Source: Streptomyces sp. V4I2
GTDB lineage: Bacteria; Actinomycetota; Actinomycetes; Streptomycetales; Streptomycetaceae
Assembly (NCBI RefSeq): GCF_030817655.1
Contig: NZ_JAUSZM010000003.1
Span: 2,542,001 to 2,606,000, forward strand
Reading direction: 5' to 3'
Length of the DNA: 64,000 nt
Made by a program: the position numbers and the translations under genes. Under the pieces are notes generated by a model. The model made no database searches. It worked only from the letters and a program-made list of their open reading frames with translations, and was not told where the DNA came from. Below are positions 30,414 to 39,191 of this stretch, piece after piece. The number at the start of each line of letters is the position of its first letter. Within the stretch, counting starts at the first letter, position 1.

Positions 30414-31106
30414 ATGCCCCTGAGCCATCCCCGCCGGTCGGCACTGTCCGAGCAGGTCATCACCGCTCTGCGCAACCAGATCACCTCGGGCGAGTGGCCG
30501 GTCGGCGCCCGGATCCCGACGGAGCCCGAGCTGGTCGAGCAGCTCGGCGTCGCCCGCAACACCGTCCGCGAGGCCGTCCGCGCGCTCGCGCACAACGGCC
30601 TGCTGGACATCCGGCAGGGCTCCGGCACGTACGTCGTGGCGACGAGCGAGCTGGCCGGCGTGATGCACCGCCGTTTCGCCGACGCGGACCCGCGGCACAT
30701 CGCCGAGCTGCGTTCCACGCTGGAGTCGGCCGCCGCCAGGCTGGCCGCCGAGCGGCGCACGGAGAAGGACCTCAAGCAGCTGGACGCGCTCCTGGTGCGA
30801 CGCGAGGAGGCGTGGGAGTCGGGCGACACGGAGGCGTTCGTGACGGCGGACGCGACCTTCCACCTGGCGGTGGTGGCCGCCTCGCACAACGACGTGATGA
30901 CCGCGATGTACGCCGACCTGGGCGAGGTGCTGCGGGACTGGCTGCGCGAGGACGTCGGCGAGGAGCTGACTCCGGAGACGCACATGGACCACGCGCGGCT
31001 CGTCGACGCGATCCGGGCGGGTGATGCGGCGGCGGCCGCCCAGGAGGCCGCCAGCTATCCGTTCCTGTGCCGTCCTGGGCGGTTCAACGCCCCTGCCGGT
31101 GGCTGA
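30414..31106 (+). CDS. FadR-type GntR transcriptional regulator
   Basis: 230 residues from ATG 30414 (GAAGGTG upstream). GntR winged HTH at about 10-75 (LSEQVITALRNQITSGEWPVGARIPTEPELVEQLGVARNTVREAVRAL) and an FCD effector domain at about 90-215 with metal-ligand type residues (D in TADATFH, H in ASHNDVM, H in HARLVDAI). Probably represses the divergent MFS gene until a small acid-type ligand binds. Its 3' end overlaps the convergent gene by 23 bp. Confidence 0.92.
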   Translation: MPLSHPRRSALSEQVITALRNQITSGEWPVGARIPTEPELVEQLGVARNTVREAVRALAHNGLLDIRQGSGTYVVATSELAGVMHRRFADADPRHIAELRSTLESAAARLAAERRTEKDLKQLDALLVRREEAWESGDTEAFVTADATFHLAVVAASHNDVMTAMYADLGEVLRDWLREDVGEELTPETHMDHARLVDAIRAGDAAAAAQEAASYPFLCRPGRFNAPAGG

Positions 31107-31434
31107 CCCACACCGAGCGGACCTCTTTCCAGCAGCGGCCGGTCAGGCGCACGGTCTGCGCGGGCCCGGCCTCGATTGGGGTGCCGTCGCTGTCGACGTC
31201 CCACCAGCGGACGCACTCGATGTGCAGGCTGACCCGGTCGGGCCGCGGATACGGGTTGTGGCAGTACGCGATCACATGGGAGCCGGTGACGCTGCTGCGG
31301 CACTCGGCCCCGAACGGCTCCGGTGCGGCGGCCTGCCGCACCTCCACGCGCGCGTGCGGCTTCGCGTCGTACGGATGGAACAGCACGAGACAGACGGCTA
31401 CGGTCGCTGAGGCCAGGCTGCGGGACAGGCGCAC
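31084..31434 (-). CDS. Small secreted protein with conserved cysteines
   Basis: 116 residues from ATG 31434. Signal peptide at about 1-23 (LSRSLASATVAVCLVLF), then a small domain with cysteines in AECRSS, AYCHNP, IECVRW and GRCWKE, probably two disulfides. The fold is unknown to me. The last eight codons overlap the convergent GntR gene. Confidence 0.65.
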   Translation of the reverse strand: MRLSRSLASATVAVCLVLFHPYDAKPHARVEVRQAAAPEPFGAECRSSVTGSHVIAYCHNPYPRPDRVSLHIECVRWWDVDSDGTPIEAGPAQTVRLTGRCWKEVRSVWVSHRQGR

Positions 31435-31537
31435 AAGGGGACCTCCTCGGCCGTGCTGGGGAGGGGAGCGTGTGGTGAACGCGTAATCCAGAGTGCGCAG
31501 TTGTGGCCCCGGGCCGCCCGACCGGATAGGCCGAACG

Positions 31538-31590
31538 AGTGAAGGGTGTGGGCCCGCGTCCGGAAGGAACGCGGGCCCACACCCTTCACT
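31538..31590. terminator. Very strong 22-bp perfect hairpin
   Basis: Arms 31538-31559 and 31569-31590 are fully complementary (GTGAAGGGTGTGGGCCC... and its complement) with a 9-nt loop. It lies 24 bp past the fabI stop (minus strand) and in the upstream region of the secreted-protein gene. Acts as the fabI terminator. Confidence 0.85.
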
Positions 31591-31613
31591 TCAATGGAGC
31601 CACAGCGGCAGCG

Positions 31614-32381
31614 TCACGCACCGATGGCGTGCAGACCGCCGTCCACGTGGACGATCTCGCCCGTGGTCTTCGGGAACCAGTCGCTCAGCAGCGCGACGAC
31701 GCCCTTGCCGGCCGGCTCCGGGTCCTTGAGGTCCCACTCCAGGGGCGAGCGGGTGTCCCACACGGAGGCCAGGTCGCTGAAGCCCGGGATGGACTTGGCG
31801 GCCATCGAGGCGATCGGGCCGGCGGAGATGAGGTTGCAGCGGATGTTCTGCTTGCCCAGGTCGCGTGCCATGTAGCGGCTGGTGGCCTCCAGGGCGGCCT
31901 TGGCCGGGCCCATCCAGTCGTACTGCGGCCAGGCGAACTGCGCGTCGAAGGTCAGGCCGACGACCGAGCCGCCGTTCTGCATCAGCGGCAGGCAGGCCAT
32001 CGTCAGCGACTTCAGGGAGTACGCCGAGACGTGCATGGCGGTGGCCACGGACTCGAACGGGGTGTTGAGGAAGTTGCCGCCCATCGCGTCCTGGGGCGCG
32101 AAGCCGATGGAGTGGACGACGCCGTCGAGGCCGCCGAGCTCCTCGCCGACGAGGTCGGCCAGGCGGCCCAGGTGCTCCTCGTTCGTGACGTCGAGCTCCA
32201 GGACCTTGGTGGGCTTGGGAAGCTTCCTGGCGATGCGCTCGGTCAGCGTGGGCCGCGGGAACGCGGTCAGGATGATCTCCGCGCCCTGCTCCTGGGCCAG
32301 CTTCGCGGTGTGGAAGGCGATGGAGGACTCCATCAGCACACCGGTGATCAGGACGCGCTTGCCCTCGAGAATTCCGCTCAT
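31614..32381 (-). CDS. fabI: Enoyl-[acyl-carrier-protein] reductase FabI
   Basis: 255 residues from ATG 32381. N-terminal ILEGKRVLITGVLMESSIAFHTA is the GxxxxxSIA nucleotide site of the FabI/InhA class, and the catalytic Y-x6-K is YDWMGPAK. Ends FPKTTGEIVHVDGGLHAIGA. Reduces trans-2-enoyl-ACP, the last step of fatty-acid elongation. Lies 5 bp after fabG in the same operon. Confidence 0.96.
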   Translation of the reverse strand: MSGILEGKRVLITGVLMESSIAFHTAKLAQEQGAEIILTAFPRPTLTERIARKLPKPTKVLELDVTNEEHLGRLADLVGEELGGLDGVVHSIGFAPQDAMGGNFLNTPFESVATAMHVSAYSLKSLTMACLPLMQNGGSVVGLTFDAQFAWPQYDWMGPAKAALEATSRYMARDLGKQNIRCNLISAGPIASMAAKSIPGFSDLASVWDTRSPLEWDLKDPEPAGKGVVALLSDWFPKTTGEIVHVDGGLHAIGA

Positions 32382-32386
32382 GGTGT

Positions 32387-33091
32387 TCAGTGACCCATTC
32401 CCAGTCCGCCGTCAACGGGGATGACGGCTCCAGTGATGTACGAGGCGTCGTCCGAGGCGAGGAACCGCACCGTCGCGGCGATCTCCTCGGGCTGCGCGTA
32501 CCGCCCGAGCGGCACCTGCTTCACGATGACGTCACGCTGCTCGTCGGTGAGCACCTTGGTCATGTCGGTGTCGACGAAGCCGGGCGCCACCACGTTGAAC
32601 GTGATGTTGCGCGAGCCCAGCTCACGGGCGAGCGAGCGCGCGAAGCCGACCAGAGCGGCCTTGGAGGCGGCGTAGTTCGCCTGGCCGGGGCCGCCGTACA
32701 GACCGACGACCGACGAGATCAGCACGACGCGGCCCTTCTTGGCGCGCAGCATGCCGCGGTTGGCGCGCTTGACTACCCGGAAGGTGCCCGTGAGGTTGGT
32801 GTCGATGACCGAGGTGAAGTCCTCCTCGGACATGCGCATCAGGAGCTGGTCCTTGGTGATGCCGGCGTTGGCGATCAGCACCTCGACCGGGCCGTGCTCG
32901 GCCTCGATCTCCTTGTAGGCCTGCTCCACCTGCTCGGTGTCGGTGATGTCGCACTTGACGGCCAAGAAACCGGCCGGCGGCTCGCCCGAGCGGTAGGTGA
33001 TGGCAACCTTGTCGCCGGCGTCGGCGAATGCGCGGGCGATGGCGAGGCCGATGCCTCGGTTGCCTCCGGTGACGAGAACCGAGCGGCTCAA
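32387..33091 (-). CDS. fabG: 3-oxoacyl-[acyl-carrier-protein] reductase FabG
   Basis: 234 residues with TTG start at 33091, chosen because AAAGGG lies 8 nt upstream and the family begins SRSVLVTGGNRGIG; a GTG at 33121 would add ten non-family residues. TGGNRGIG, NAGI, SSV and YAASK are intact. Reduces 3-oxoacyl-ACP with NADPH. First gene of the fabG-fabI operon, so both FAS-II reductases are made together. Confidence 0.95.
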   Translation of the reverse strand: MSRSVLVTGGNRGIGLAIARAFADAGDKVAITYRSGEPPAGFLAVKCDITDTEQVEQAYKEIEAEHGPVEVLIANAGITKDQLLMRMSEEDFTSVIDTNLTGTFRVVKRANRGMLRAKKGRVVLISSVVGLYGGPGQANYAASKAALVGFARSLARELGSRNITFNVVAPGFVDTDMTKVLTDEQRDVIVKQVPLGRYAQPEEIAATVRFLASDDASYITGAVIPVDGGLGMGH

Positions 33092-33331
33092 CGGATCACC
33101 CTTTCGATAGCGGTCTGACACACCCGCCCGAACACCTGGATGACAGGCGGCTTCCTCGAAAACCTATCGGTCCCGGCCCGTGCGCGGACAATCGGGCATC
33201 CACAGTGGCTTACGGCACCGACTGTCGGGTCCCTACAGAAAGCTGCGGAACTCCGTCGGAAACGTATGGTCGGCGGCCCCGCCCGCGCGACATGATCGGA
33301 GCCGACAGGCCACGACAGCAGGGAGACCTCC

Positions 33332-34855
33332 GTGCCTCATACGATCGACGAAGCGTTCACGGCGCTTCCGCTACGCCCTTTGGCCGACGCCGCCCTGGCA
33401 CGCGCGCGTGCGCTGGGCGCGGAGCACGCGGACTTCCGGTTCGAGCGGGTGCGCAGTGCGTCCTGGCGGCTTCGGGACGCGAAGCCCTCCGGGACCTCGG
33501 ACACCACTGATCTCGGGTACGCGGTGCGGGTCGTGCACGGCGGGACGTGGGGGTTCGCCTCGGGGGTGGATCTGACGCTGGACGCCGCCGCCAAGGTCGC
33601 CTCTCAGGCGGTGCAGATGGCGAAACTGTCCGCCCAGGTGATCAAGGCGGCCGGGTCGGACGAGCGGGTCGAGCTCGCGGACGAGCCCGTGCACACCGAG
33701 AAGGAGTGGATCTCGTCGTACGAGATCGATCCGTTCGCCGTGCCCGACGAGGAGAAGTCGGCGCTGCTGGCGGAGTGGAGCGCGCGGCTGCTGGCGGCGG
33801 ACGGCGTCAATCACGTGGACGCTTCGCTCCTCACCGTCCATGAGAACAAGTTCTACGCCGACACCGCCGGGACCGTGACGACGCAGCAGCGGGTTCGGCT
33901 GCACCCGCAGCTGACCGCCGTGTCCGTCGACGAGTCGAGCGGCGAGTTCGACTCCATGCGGACCATCGCGCCGCCCGTCGGGCGCGGCTGGGAGTACCTC
34001 ACCGGCACTGGCTGGGACTGGGACGCGGAGCTGGCGCGGATCCCGGAGCTGCTCGCCGAGAAGATGCGGGCGCCCAGCGTCGAGTCGGGCGTCTACGACC
34101 TCGTCGTCGATCCCTCCAACCTGTGGCTGACCATCCACGAGTCCATCGGCCACGCCACCGAGCTGGACCGGGCGCTCGGCTACGAGGCCGCCTACGCCGG
34201 CACCTCCTTCGCCACCTTCGACCAGCTGGGCAGGCTCAGGTACGGCTCCGAGCTGATGAACGTCACCGGTGACCGCACCGCCGAGCACGGCCTGGCGACC
34301 GTCGGGTACGACGACGAGGGCGTCGCGGGACAGTCCTGGGACCTGGTGCGCAGCGGCACCCTGGTCGGCTACCAGCTGGACCGGCGGATCGCCCGGCTGA
34401 CCGGCTTCGAGCGCTCCAACGGGTGCGCCTTCGCCGACTCCCCCGGGCACGTGCCCGTACAGCGCATGGCCAACGTGTCCTTGCAGCCGGACCCGGCCGG
34501 GATGTCGGCCGAGGACCTCATCGGGAGCGTGGACCGCGGGATCTACGTCGTCGGCGACCGCTCCTGGTCGATCGACATGCAGCGCTACAACTTCCAGTTC
34601 ACCGGGCAGCGGTTCTTCAAGATCGAGAACGGGCGGATCACCGGACAGCTGCGGGACGTCGCGTATCAGGCGACGACCACCGACTTCTGGGGCTCGATGG
34701 CCGCGGTGGGCGGTCCGCAGACCTACGTCCTGGGCGGTGCCTTCAACTGCGGCAAGGCCCAGCCGGGCCAGGTCGCGGCGGTCTCGCACGGTTGCCCGTC
34801 GGCCCTCTTCAAGGGCGTCAACATTCTCAACACCACGCAGGAGGCCGGTCGATGA
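33332..34855 (+). CDS. TldD-type metalloprotease
   Basis: 507 residues from GTG 33332 (AGGGAGACC upstream). Zinc-binding motif HExxxH appears as TIHESIGHATE (residue about 270); GYDDEG and the C-terminal VGGPQTYVLGGAFNCGK belong to the TldD family. TldD/PmbA (TldE) heterodimers cut unfolded or modified peptides in the cytoplasm. The last codons (NTTQEAGR) and the stop/start overlap occur twice because of an 86-bp duplication at 34825-34942. Confidence 0.93.
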   Translation: MPHTIDEAFTALPLRPLADAALARARALGAEHADFRFERVRSASWRLRDAKPSGTSDTTDLGYAVRVVHGGTWGFASGVDLTLDAAAKVASQAVQMAKLSAQVIKAAGSDERVELADEPVHTEKEWISSYEIDPFAVPDEEKSALLAEWSARLLAADGVNHVDASLLTVHENKFYADTAGTVTTQQRVRLHPQLTAVSVDESSGEFDSMRTIAPPVGRGWEYLTGTGWDWDAELARIPELLAEKMRAPSVESGVYDLVVDPSNLWLTIHESIGHATELDRALGYEAAYAGTSFATFDQLGRLRYGSELMNVTGDRTAEHGLATVGYDDEGVAGQSWDLVRSGTLVGYQLDRRIARLTGFERSNGCAFADSPGHVPVQRMANVSLQPDPAGMSAEDLIGSVDRGIYVVGDRSWSIDMQRYNFQFTGQRFFKIENGRITGQLRDVAYQATTTDFWGSMAAVGGPQTYVLGGAFNCGKAQPGQVAAVSHGCPSALFKGVNILNTTQEAGR

Positions 34856-34942
34856 GCGTCAGGTCCGGAATCGGCTGGGGGTCCGGGGGTCGTCCCCCGG
34901 GACAGCACAGTCTCAACACCACGCAGGAGGCCGGTCGATGAG
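34825..34942 (+). repeat. 32-bp direct repeat flanking a 54-bp insert at the tldD/pmbA junction
   Basis: 34825-34856 and 34911-34942 are identical (TCTCAACACCACGCAGGAGG and so on through ATGAG). Between them 34857-34910 contains the hairpin CCGGGGG-TCGT-CCCCCGG. Each repeat carries the end of one gene, a ribosome site and the ATG of the next. Confidence 0.95.
34852..34941 (+). CDS. 29-codon ORF created by the junction duplication
   Basis: ATG 34852 overlaps the tldD stop and its own TGA overlaps ATG 34938 of pmbA. It reads MSVRSGIGWGSGGRPPGQHS and then the same NTTQEAGR tail as TldD. Coupling signals are intact on both sides, so it is probably translated, but the peptide is most likely a by-product that preserves tldD-pmbA coupling. 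Confidence 0.5.
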   Translation: MSVRSGIGWGSGGRPPGQHSLNTTQEAGR

Positions 34943-36332
34943 TCCTCGTACGAACAAGCCGCACGAGATCGTCGAGCGGGCTCTCGCGCTGTCCCGGGCC
35001 GACGGCTGCGTGGTCATCGCCGACGAGCAGTCGACCGCCAACCTGCGCTGGGCGGGCAACGCGCTCACCACGAACGGTGTCACCCGCGGCCGTACGCTCA
35101 CCGTGATCGCGACCGTCGACGGCAAGGAGGGCACGGCCTCCGGTGTCGTCTCGCGGTCGGCCGTGACGCCGGACGAGCTGGAGCCCCTGGTGCGCGCCGC
35201 CGAGGCCGCCGCGCGCGGTGCCCAGCCCGCCGAGGACGCCCGGCCGCTGGTCAGCGGCGTGCCCGAGTCGCCCGACTTCACGGACGCGCCCGCCGAGACC
35301 TCCTCCGCCGTGTTCGCCGACTTCGCGCCGGCGCTCGGTGAGGCGTTCGCACGCGCGCGTGCCGGCGGACGCGAGTTGTACGGCTTCGCCAACCACGAGC
35401 TGGTCTCCAGCTACCTCGGTACGTCGACGGGACTGCGGCTGCGTCACGACCAGCCCAACGGGACGCTGGAGCTGAACGCCAAGTCGCCGGACCGTACCCG
35501 CTCGGCGTGGGCGGGCCGCTCCACCCGGGACTTCAAGGACGTCGACCCGGCGGCGCTGGACGCCGAGCTGGCCGTACGCCTCGGGTGGGCCGAGCGGCGG
35601 ATCGCGCTGCCCGCCGGGCGGTACGAGACGCTGCTGCCGCCGACCGCCGTCGCGGACCTGCTGATCTACCAGATGTGGTCGGCGTCGGGCCGGGACGCGG
35701 CGGAGGGCCGCACGGTGTTCTCCAAGCCGGGCGGCGGCACCCGCGTGGGCGACAAGCTCACCGACCTGCCGCTGACCCTGCGCAGCGACCCGAACGCGCC
35801 GGGCCTGGAGTCGGCCCCCTTCGTGCTCGCGCACTCCTCCGGCGGCGACCAGTCGGTGTTCGACAACGGGCTGCCGCTGACCGCCACCGACTGGGTGCGC
35901 GAGGGCGAGCTGAGCAATCTGCTGACCAGCCGGCACAGCGCCGGGCTGACCGGGCTGCCGGTGGCGCCGGGCATCGACAACCTGATCCTGGACGGGGGCG
36001 AGGACCGCTCCCTGGAGGAGATGGTCGCGAACACCGAGCGCGGTCTGCTGCTGACCTGCCTCTGGTACATCCGCGAGGTCGACCCGGCCACGCTGCTGCT
36101 CACCGGTCTGACCCGGGACGGCGTCTATCTCGTCGAGAACGGCGAGGTGAGCGGCGAGGTCAACAACTTCCGGTTCAACGAGTCACCGGTCGACCTGCTG
36201 GGCCGGGCCGCCGAGGCCGGGCGCACCGAAAAGACGCTGCCGAGGGAGTGGAGCGACTGGTTCACTAGGGCAGCGATGCCGGCCCTGAGGGTGCCGGACT
36301 TCAATATGAGCTCTGTCAGTCAGGGCGTATAA
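34938..36332 (+). CDS. PmbA/TldE-type protein, partner of TldD
   Basis: 464 residues from ATG 34938, ribosome site AGGAGGCC inside the duplicated repeat. Family features are [51 protein letters not shown], the middle domain [15 protein letters not shown], and [16 protein letters not shown]. It lacks the HExxxH zinc motif, as expected for the non-catalytic E subunit. Forms the heterodimer with the upstream product. Confidence 0.92.
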   Translation: MSPRTNKPHEIVERALALSRADGCVVIADEQSTANLRWAGNALTTNGVTRGRTLTVIATVDGKEGTASGVVSRSAVTPDELEPLVRAAEAAARGAQPAEDARPLVSGVPESPDFTDAPAETSSAVFADFAPALGEAFARARAGGRELYGFANHELVSSYLGTSTGLRLRHDQPNGTLELNAKSPDRTRSAWAGRSTRDFKDVDPAALDAELAVRLGWAERRIALPAGRYETLLPPTAVADLLIYQMWSASGRDAAEGRTVFSKPGGGTRVGDKLTDLPLTLRSDPNAPGLESAPFVLAHSSGGDQSVFDNGLPLTATDWVREGELSNLLTSRHSAGLTGLPVAPGIDNLILDGGEDRSLEEMVANTERGLLLTCLWYIREVDPATLLLTGLTRDGVYLVENGEVSGEVNNFRFNESPVDLLGRAAEAGRTEKTLPREWSDWFTRAAMPALRVPDFNMSSVSQGV

Positions 36333-36375
36333 CCTCGTACCTGATGACGAGCGAACCCAAGGAGATACGAGAACC

Positions 36376-37644
36376 GTGACGGACATCGTCGACGAACTGA
36401 AGTGGCGCGGGCTGCTCGCCCTCTCCACTGACGAGGACGCATTGCGCAAGGCGTTCGCGGACGGTCCCGTCACGTTCTATTGCGGCTTCGACCCGACCGC
36501 GCCCAGCCTGCACCTCGGCAACCTCGTGCAGATCCTCACGATGCGCCGGATCCAGCAGGCGGGCAACCGTCCGCTGGGCCTGGTCGGAGGCGCCACCGGC
36601 CTGATCGGCGACCCGAAGCCGGACTCGGAGCGCACGCTGAACGCGCCGGAGGTCGTGGGCCAGTGGGTCGAGCGGCTGCGCGCCCAGATCGCGCCGCTCC
36701 TCGACTTCGAGGGGCCGAACGCGGCGATCATGGTCAACAACCTGGACTGGACGTCCGGTCTGTCGGCCATCGAGTTCCTGCGTGACGTGGGCAAGCACTT
36801 CCGGGTCAACAAGATGATCGCGAAGGAGGCCGTCTCCCGGCGCCTCAACTCCGACGCGGGCATCGGCTACACGGAGTTCAGCTACCAGATCCTGCAGAGC
36901 ATGGACTTCCTGGAGCTGTACCGGAGGTACGGCTGCACGCTGCAGACCGGCGGCAGCGACCAGTGGGGCAACCTCACCTCCGGCACCGACCTGATCCACC
37001 GGGTCGAGCCCGACGCCGTGGTGCACGCCCTGGCCACACCGCTGATCACCAAGGCCGACGGCACCAAGTTCGGCAAGACGGAGTCCGGCACGGTCTGGCT
37101 CGACCCCGAGATGACCACGCCGTACGCCTTCTACCAGTTCTGGCTGAACGCGGACGACCGGGACGTCTCCAAGTACCTGCGCATCTTCAGCTTCCGCTCC
37201 CGCGAGGAGATCGAGGAGCTGGAGCAGCAGACCGAGGAGCGCCCCCAGGCCCGGGCCGCGCAGCGCGCGCTGGCGGAGGAGCTGACGACGCTGGTGCACG
37301 GCGCCGACCAGACGACCGCCGTGATCGCCGCGTCCAAGGCCCTCTTCGGCCAGGGCGAGCTGGCGGATCTCGACGAGAGGACGCTGGCCGCGGCCCTGTC
37401 CGAGGTGCCGCACATCCAGGTCGCCGAGCTCGGTCCGGTCGTCGACCTGTTCGCCGAGGTCGGCCTCGTGGCCAGCAAGTCGGCCGCGCGTCGCACGGTC
37501 AAGGAGGGCGGCGCCTACGTGAACAACGCGAAGGTCGCCGCGGAGGACGCCGTCCCCGCCAAGGAGGACCTGCTGCAGGGGCGCTGGCTGGTGCTGCGCC
37601 GCGGCAAGAAGAACCTGGCGGCCGTCGAGATCACGGGTTCCTAG
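36376..37644 (+). CDS. tyrS: Tyrosyl-tRNA synthetase
   Basis: 422 residues from GTG 36376 (AAGGAGATACGAG upstream). Class I motifs: HLGN for HIGH (PSLHLGNLV) and KFGKT for KMSKS ([12 protein letters not shown]). Tyrosine pocket region [10 protein letters not shown] and C-terminal S4 RNA-binding domain (about 355-420, [20 protein letters not shown]). Attaches tyrosine to tRNA-Tyr. I see no T-box in the 43-bp gap before it, so it is probably constitutive or transcribed from upstream. Confidence 0.97.
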   Translation: MTDIVDELKWRGLLALSTDEDALRKAFADGPVTFYCGFDPTAPSLHLGNLVQILTMRRIQQAGNRPLGLVGGATGLIGDPKPDSERTLNAPEVVGQWVERLRAQIAPLLDFEGPNAAIMVNNLDWTSGLSAIEFLRDVGKHFRVNKMIAKEAVSRRLNSDAGIGYTEFSYQILQSMDFLELYRRYGCTLQTGGSDQWGNLTSGTDLIHRVEPDAVVHALATPLITKADGTKFGKTESGTVWLDPEMTTPYAFYQFWLNADDRDVSKYLRIFSFRSREEIEELEQQTEERPQARAAQRALAEELTTLVHGADQTTAVIAASKALFGQGELADLDERTLAAALSEVPHIQVAELGPVVDLFAEVGLVASKSAARRTVKEGGAYVNNAKVAAEDAVPAKEDLLQGRWLVLRRGKKNLAAVEITGS

Positions 37645-37674
37645 GCACATCGAAGGGTTCTTAGGTACATCGAA
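37635..37674 (+). repeat. 20-bp tandem duplication across the tyrS stop codon
   Basis: GGGTTCCTAGGCACATCGAA at 37635-37654 and the next 20 bp (37655-37674) differ at two positions. The first copy contains the TAG stop. Harmless slippage duplication. Confidence 0.85.
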
Positions 37675-37710
37675 GGGGGCGGCTTCCCGTGCGGGAGGCC
37701 GCCCCCTTCG
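37671..37710. terminator. Terminator between tyrS and the GlsB-like gene
   Basis: Arms 37671-37683 and 37698-37710 (CGAAGGGGGCGGC and complement) are perfect and the inner bases extend the stem with one G-U pair. Lies between convergent genes. Confidence 0.9.
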
Positions 37711-37723
37711 CCGGTGCCTGTCC

Positions 37724-38002
37724 TCAGGTCCGGTGCTTGTTTCGGCCGAGCGTCGCCATGTACGCCATGTCGCCCAGGAGGACGATGACGACCGCGGCGA
37801 TGAGCTGGAAGATGTGCCGCATCCAGTCGATGCCGGAGGTGGCGTCGACGCCGGCCGCGCGGGCCACCGCGTTGCCGACGATCGCGCCGAGGATGCCGAA
37901 GATCGTGGTCAGCCAGAGAGGGCTGTGCTGCTTGCCCGGGATGATCGCCTTGGCGATCAGGCCCAGTACGAATCCCACGATGATGGCCCACAACCAGCCC
38001 AT
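37724..38002 (-). CDS. GlsB/YeaQ/YmgE family stress-associated membrane protein
   Basis: 92 residues from ATG 38002. Hydrophobic segments MGWLWAIIVGFVLGLIAKAIIPG, LTTIFGILGAIVGNAVARA and IFQLIAAVVIVLLGDMAYM; the first two match the transglycosylase-associated (GlsB/YeaQ) family, glycine-rich small membrane proteins linked to envelope stress. Alone in its transcription unit. Confidence 0.9.
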   Translation of the reverse strand: MGWLWAIIVGFVLGLIAKAIIPGKQHSPLWLTTIFGILGAIVGNAVARAAGVDATSGIDWMRHIFQLIAAVVIVLLGDMAYMATLGRNKHRT

Positions 38003-38246
38003 GGCTGCCTCCTGTACGGCTCTACGCGAGCATTACGCCCAGTGTCGGTCCGGTCGCGGTACGGCGCATGTCGGGTACGGCCGTACGCGCTGGGGCCAAG
38101 GACGTTGGTCCAGGTTGGAGGTGCCCCGGTCTCGTAGGCGGCGCAGGCCGGGCGTAACGTGGGAGCTGTCCGGGTCCCGTTCCCCGACCGGGGGCGGACC
38201 GGGTTGGGGGCGGGGAGAGTCCGATACGGGCGGATGGTGGAATGTG

Positions 38247-38642
38247 ATGCGGAAGCAGCATGGCGGCAGCGTCGAGGTGTTCCGGATCACCGGAGCCCGT
38301 ACGAGCCTCCAGGAGGACGTGCGCGGACGGCAGCGCCGGTACGTCATCTCGATGACCGTTCGTACGCTGTCGGTGATCCTCGCGGTGGCGCTGTGGAACG
38401 TCGAACGGCACGTCGCGATCGTCGCCCTGGTGCTCGGGGCGGTCCTCCCCTATGTGGCCGTGGTGATCGCCAACGCGGGGCGGGAGAACGCGCCGTCGCT
38501 CCCGTCGACATTCGTGGCCGCGCCCACCCGGCCGATGATCACCTCGCCCCGTGCGGAGGACGGTTTCGCGGAACCGGTCCCGGAAGACGTGGTGTCCGAT
38601 CCGGCCTCGGGCGCACGGAACGAGCCGCACGAACGAGCATGA
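38247..38642 (+). CDS. DUF3099 membrane protein
   Basis: 131 residues from ATG 38247. FRITGARTSLQEDVRGRQRRYVISMTVRTLSVILAVAL is the DUF3099 core, with two membrane helices at about 35-75, then a polar C-terminal tail ending in an acidic stretch. Actinobacterial family of unknown function. 243 bp of non-coding DNA follow. Confidence 0.85.
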   Translation: MRKQHGGSVEVFRITGARTSLQEDVRGRQRRYVISMTVRTLSVILAVALWNVERHVAIVALVLGAVLPYVAVVIANAGRENAPSLPSTFVAAPTRPMITSPRAEDGFAEPVPEDVVSDPASGARNEPHERA

Positions 38643-38788
38643 TCATGTGCGTCGCCGAGGAGTCGTGACGCGGCGTCGATGGGTGGCTCACAACCGGAAG
38701 TCAGACCCTCGCCAAGCTCAAGAAAAGCTCAGATCAATCATGTTGTTCCGGTCCCGGGCGGCGGGTTACCCGTGACATACTTCGTAGG

Positions 38789-38863
38789 CGCTCCGCATCC
38801 CCCGTCGGAGCGACGGACCGACGCCGGGCAGCTCCCCCCGTGGCTGCTCGGCGTCGCCTTTTT
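38789..38863 (+). promoter_or_regulatory. Tandem hairpins with U-tract: attenuator or terminator
   Basis: First hairpin CGCTCCG/CGGAGCG (38789-38795 with 38806-38812); then a 14-bp stem with one G-U pair (38819-38832 with 38843-38856) followed by CCTTTTT (38857-38863). It is 23 bp before the GTG of the next gene and more than 140 bp after DUF3099, so it is placed either to attenuate the downstream gene or to end the upstream transcript. Confidence 0.6.
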
Positions 38864-38885
38864 GATGCATCTGTGAGACGAACCG

Positions 38886-39104
38886 GTGAGTGACGAAACC
38901 CCGATCTGTTCTGCCAAGGGCTGCCGCGCCGACGCCCTGTGGGTGCTGGCATGGAACAACCCGAAGATCCACACGCCGGAGCGGCGCAAGACGTGGCTCG
39001 CGTGCGAGGAGCACCGGGAGCACCTGTCGCAGTTCCTCGGGGTGCGGGGGTTCTTGAAGGACGTGGTCCTCCTGTCGGAGTGGGAGCCCTCCGAAGCTTC
39101 CTGA
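38886..39104 (+). CDS. Small conserved hypothetical protein
   Basis: 72 residues from GTG 38886. MSDETPICSAKGCRADALWVLAWNN...ERRKTWLACEEHREHLSQFL has C-x4-C and a later C-x2-H pair (CEEH), suggesting a small zinc site. Expression is probably limited by the hairpins just upstream. Conserved in Streptomyces from memory; function unknown. Confidence 0.7.
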   Translation: MSDETPICSAKGCRADALWVLAWNNPKIHTPERRKTWLACEEHREHLSQFLGVRGFLKDVVLLSEWEPSEAS

Positions 39105-39191
39105 GCCCAGGAGTCCTCCCAAGCTTCCCAGGCCGCTACGAAGCCGCCTGGGCCGCTCCTGGGCCCCGGTCCGCAGGACGGCCCCGGCCGA

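Noticed and set aside
36333..36375. T-box leader of tyrS
   Set aside because: Only 43 bp separate pmbA and tyrS, too short, and no T-box motif is seen.
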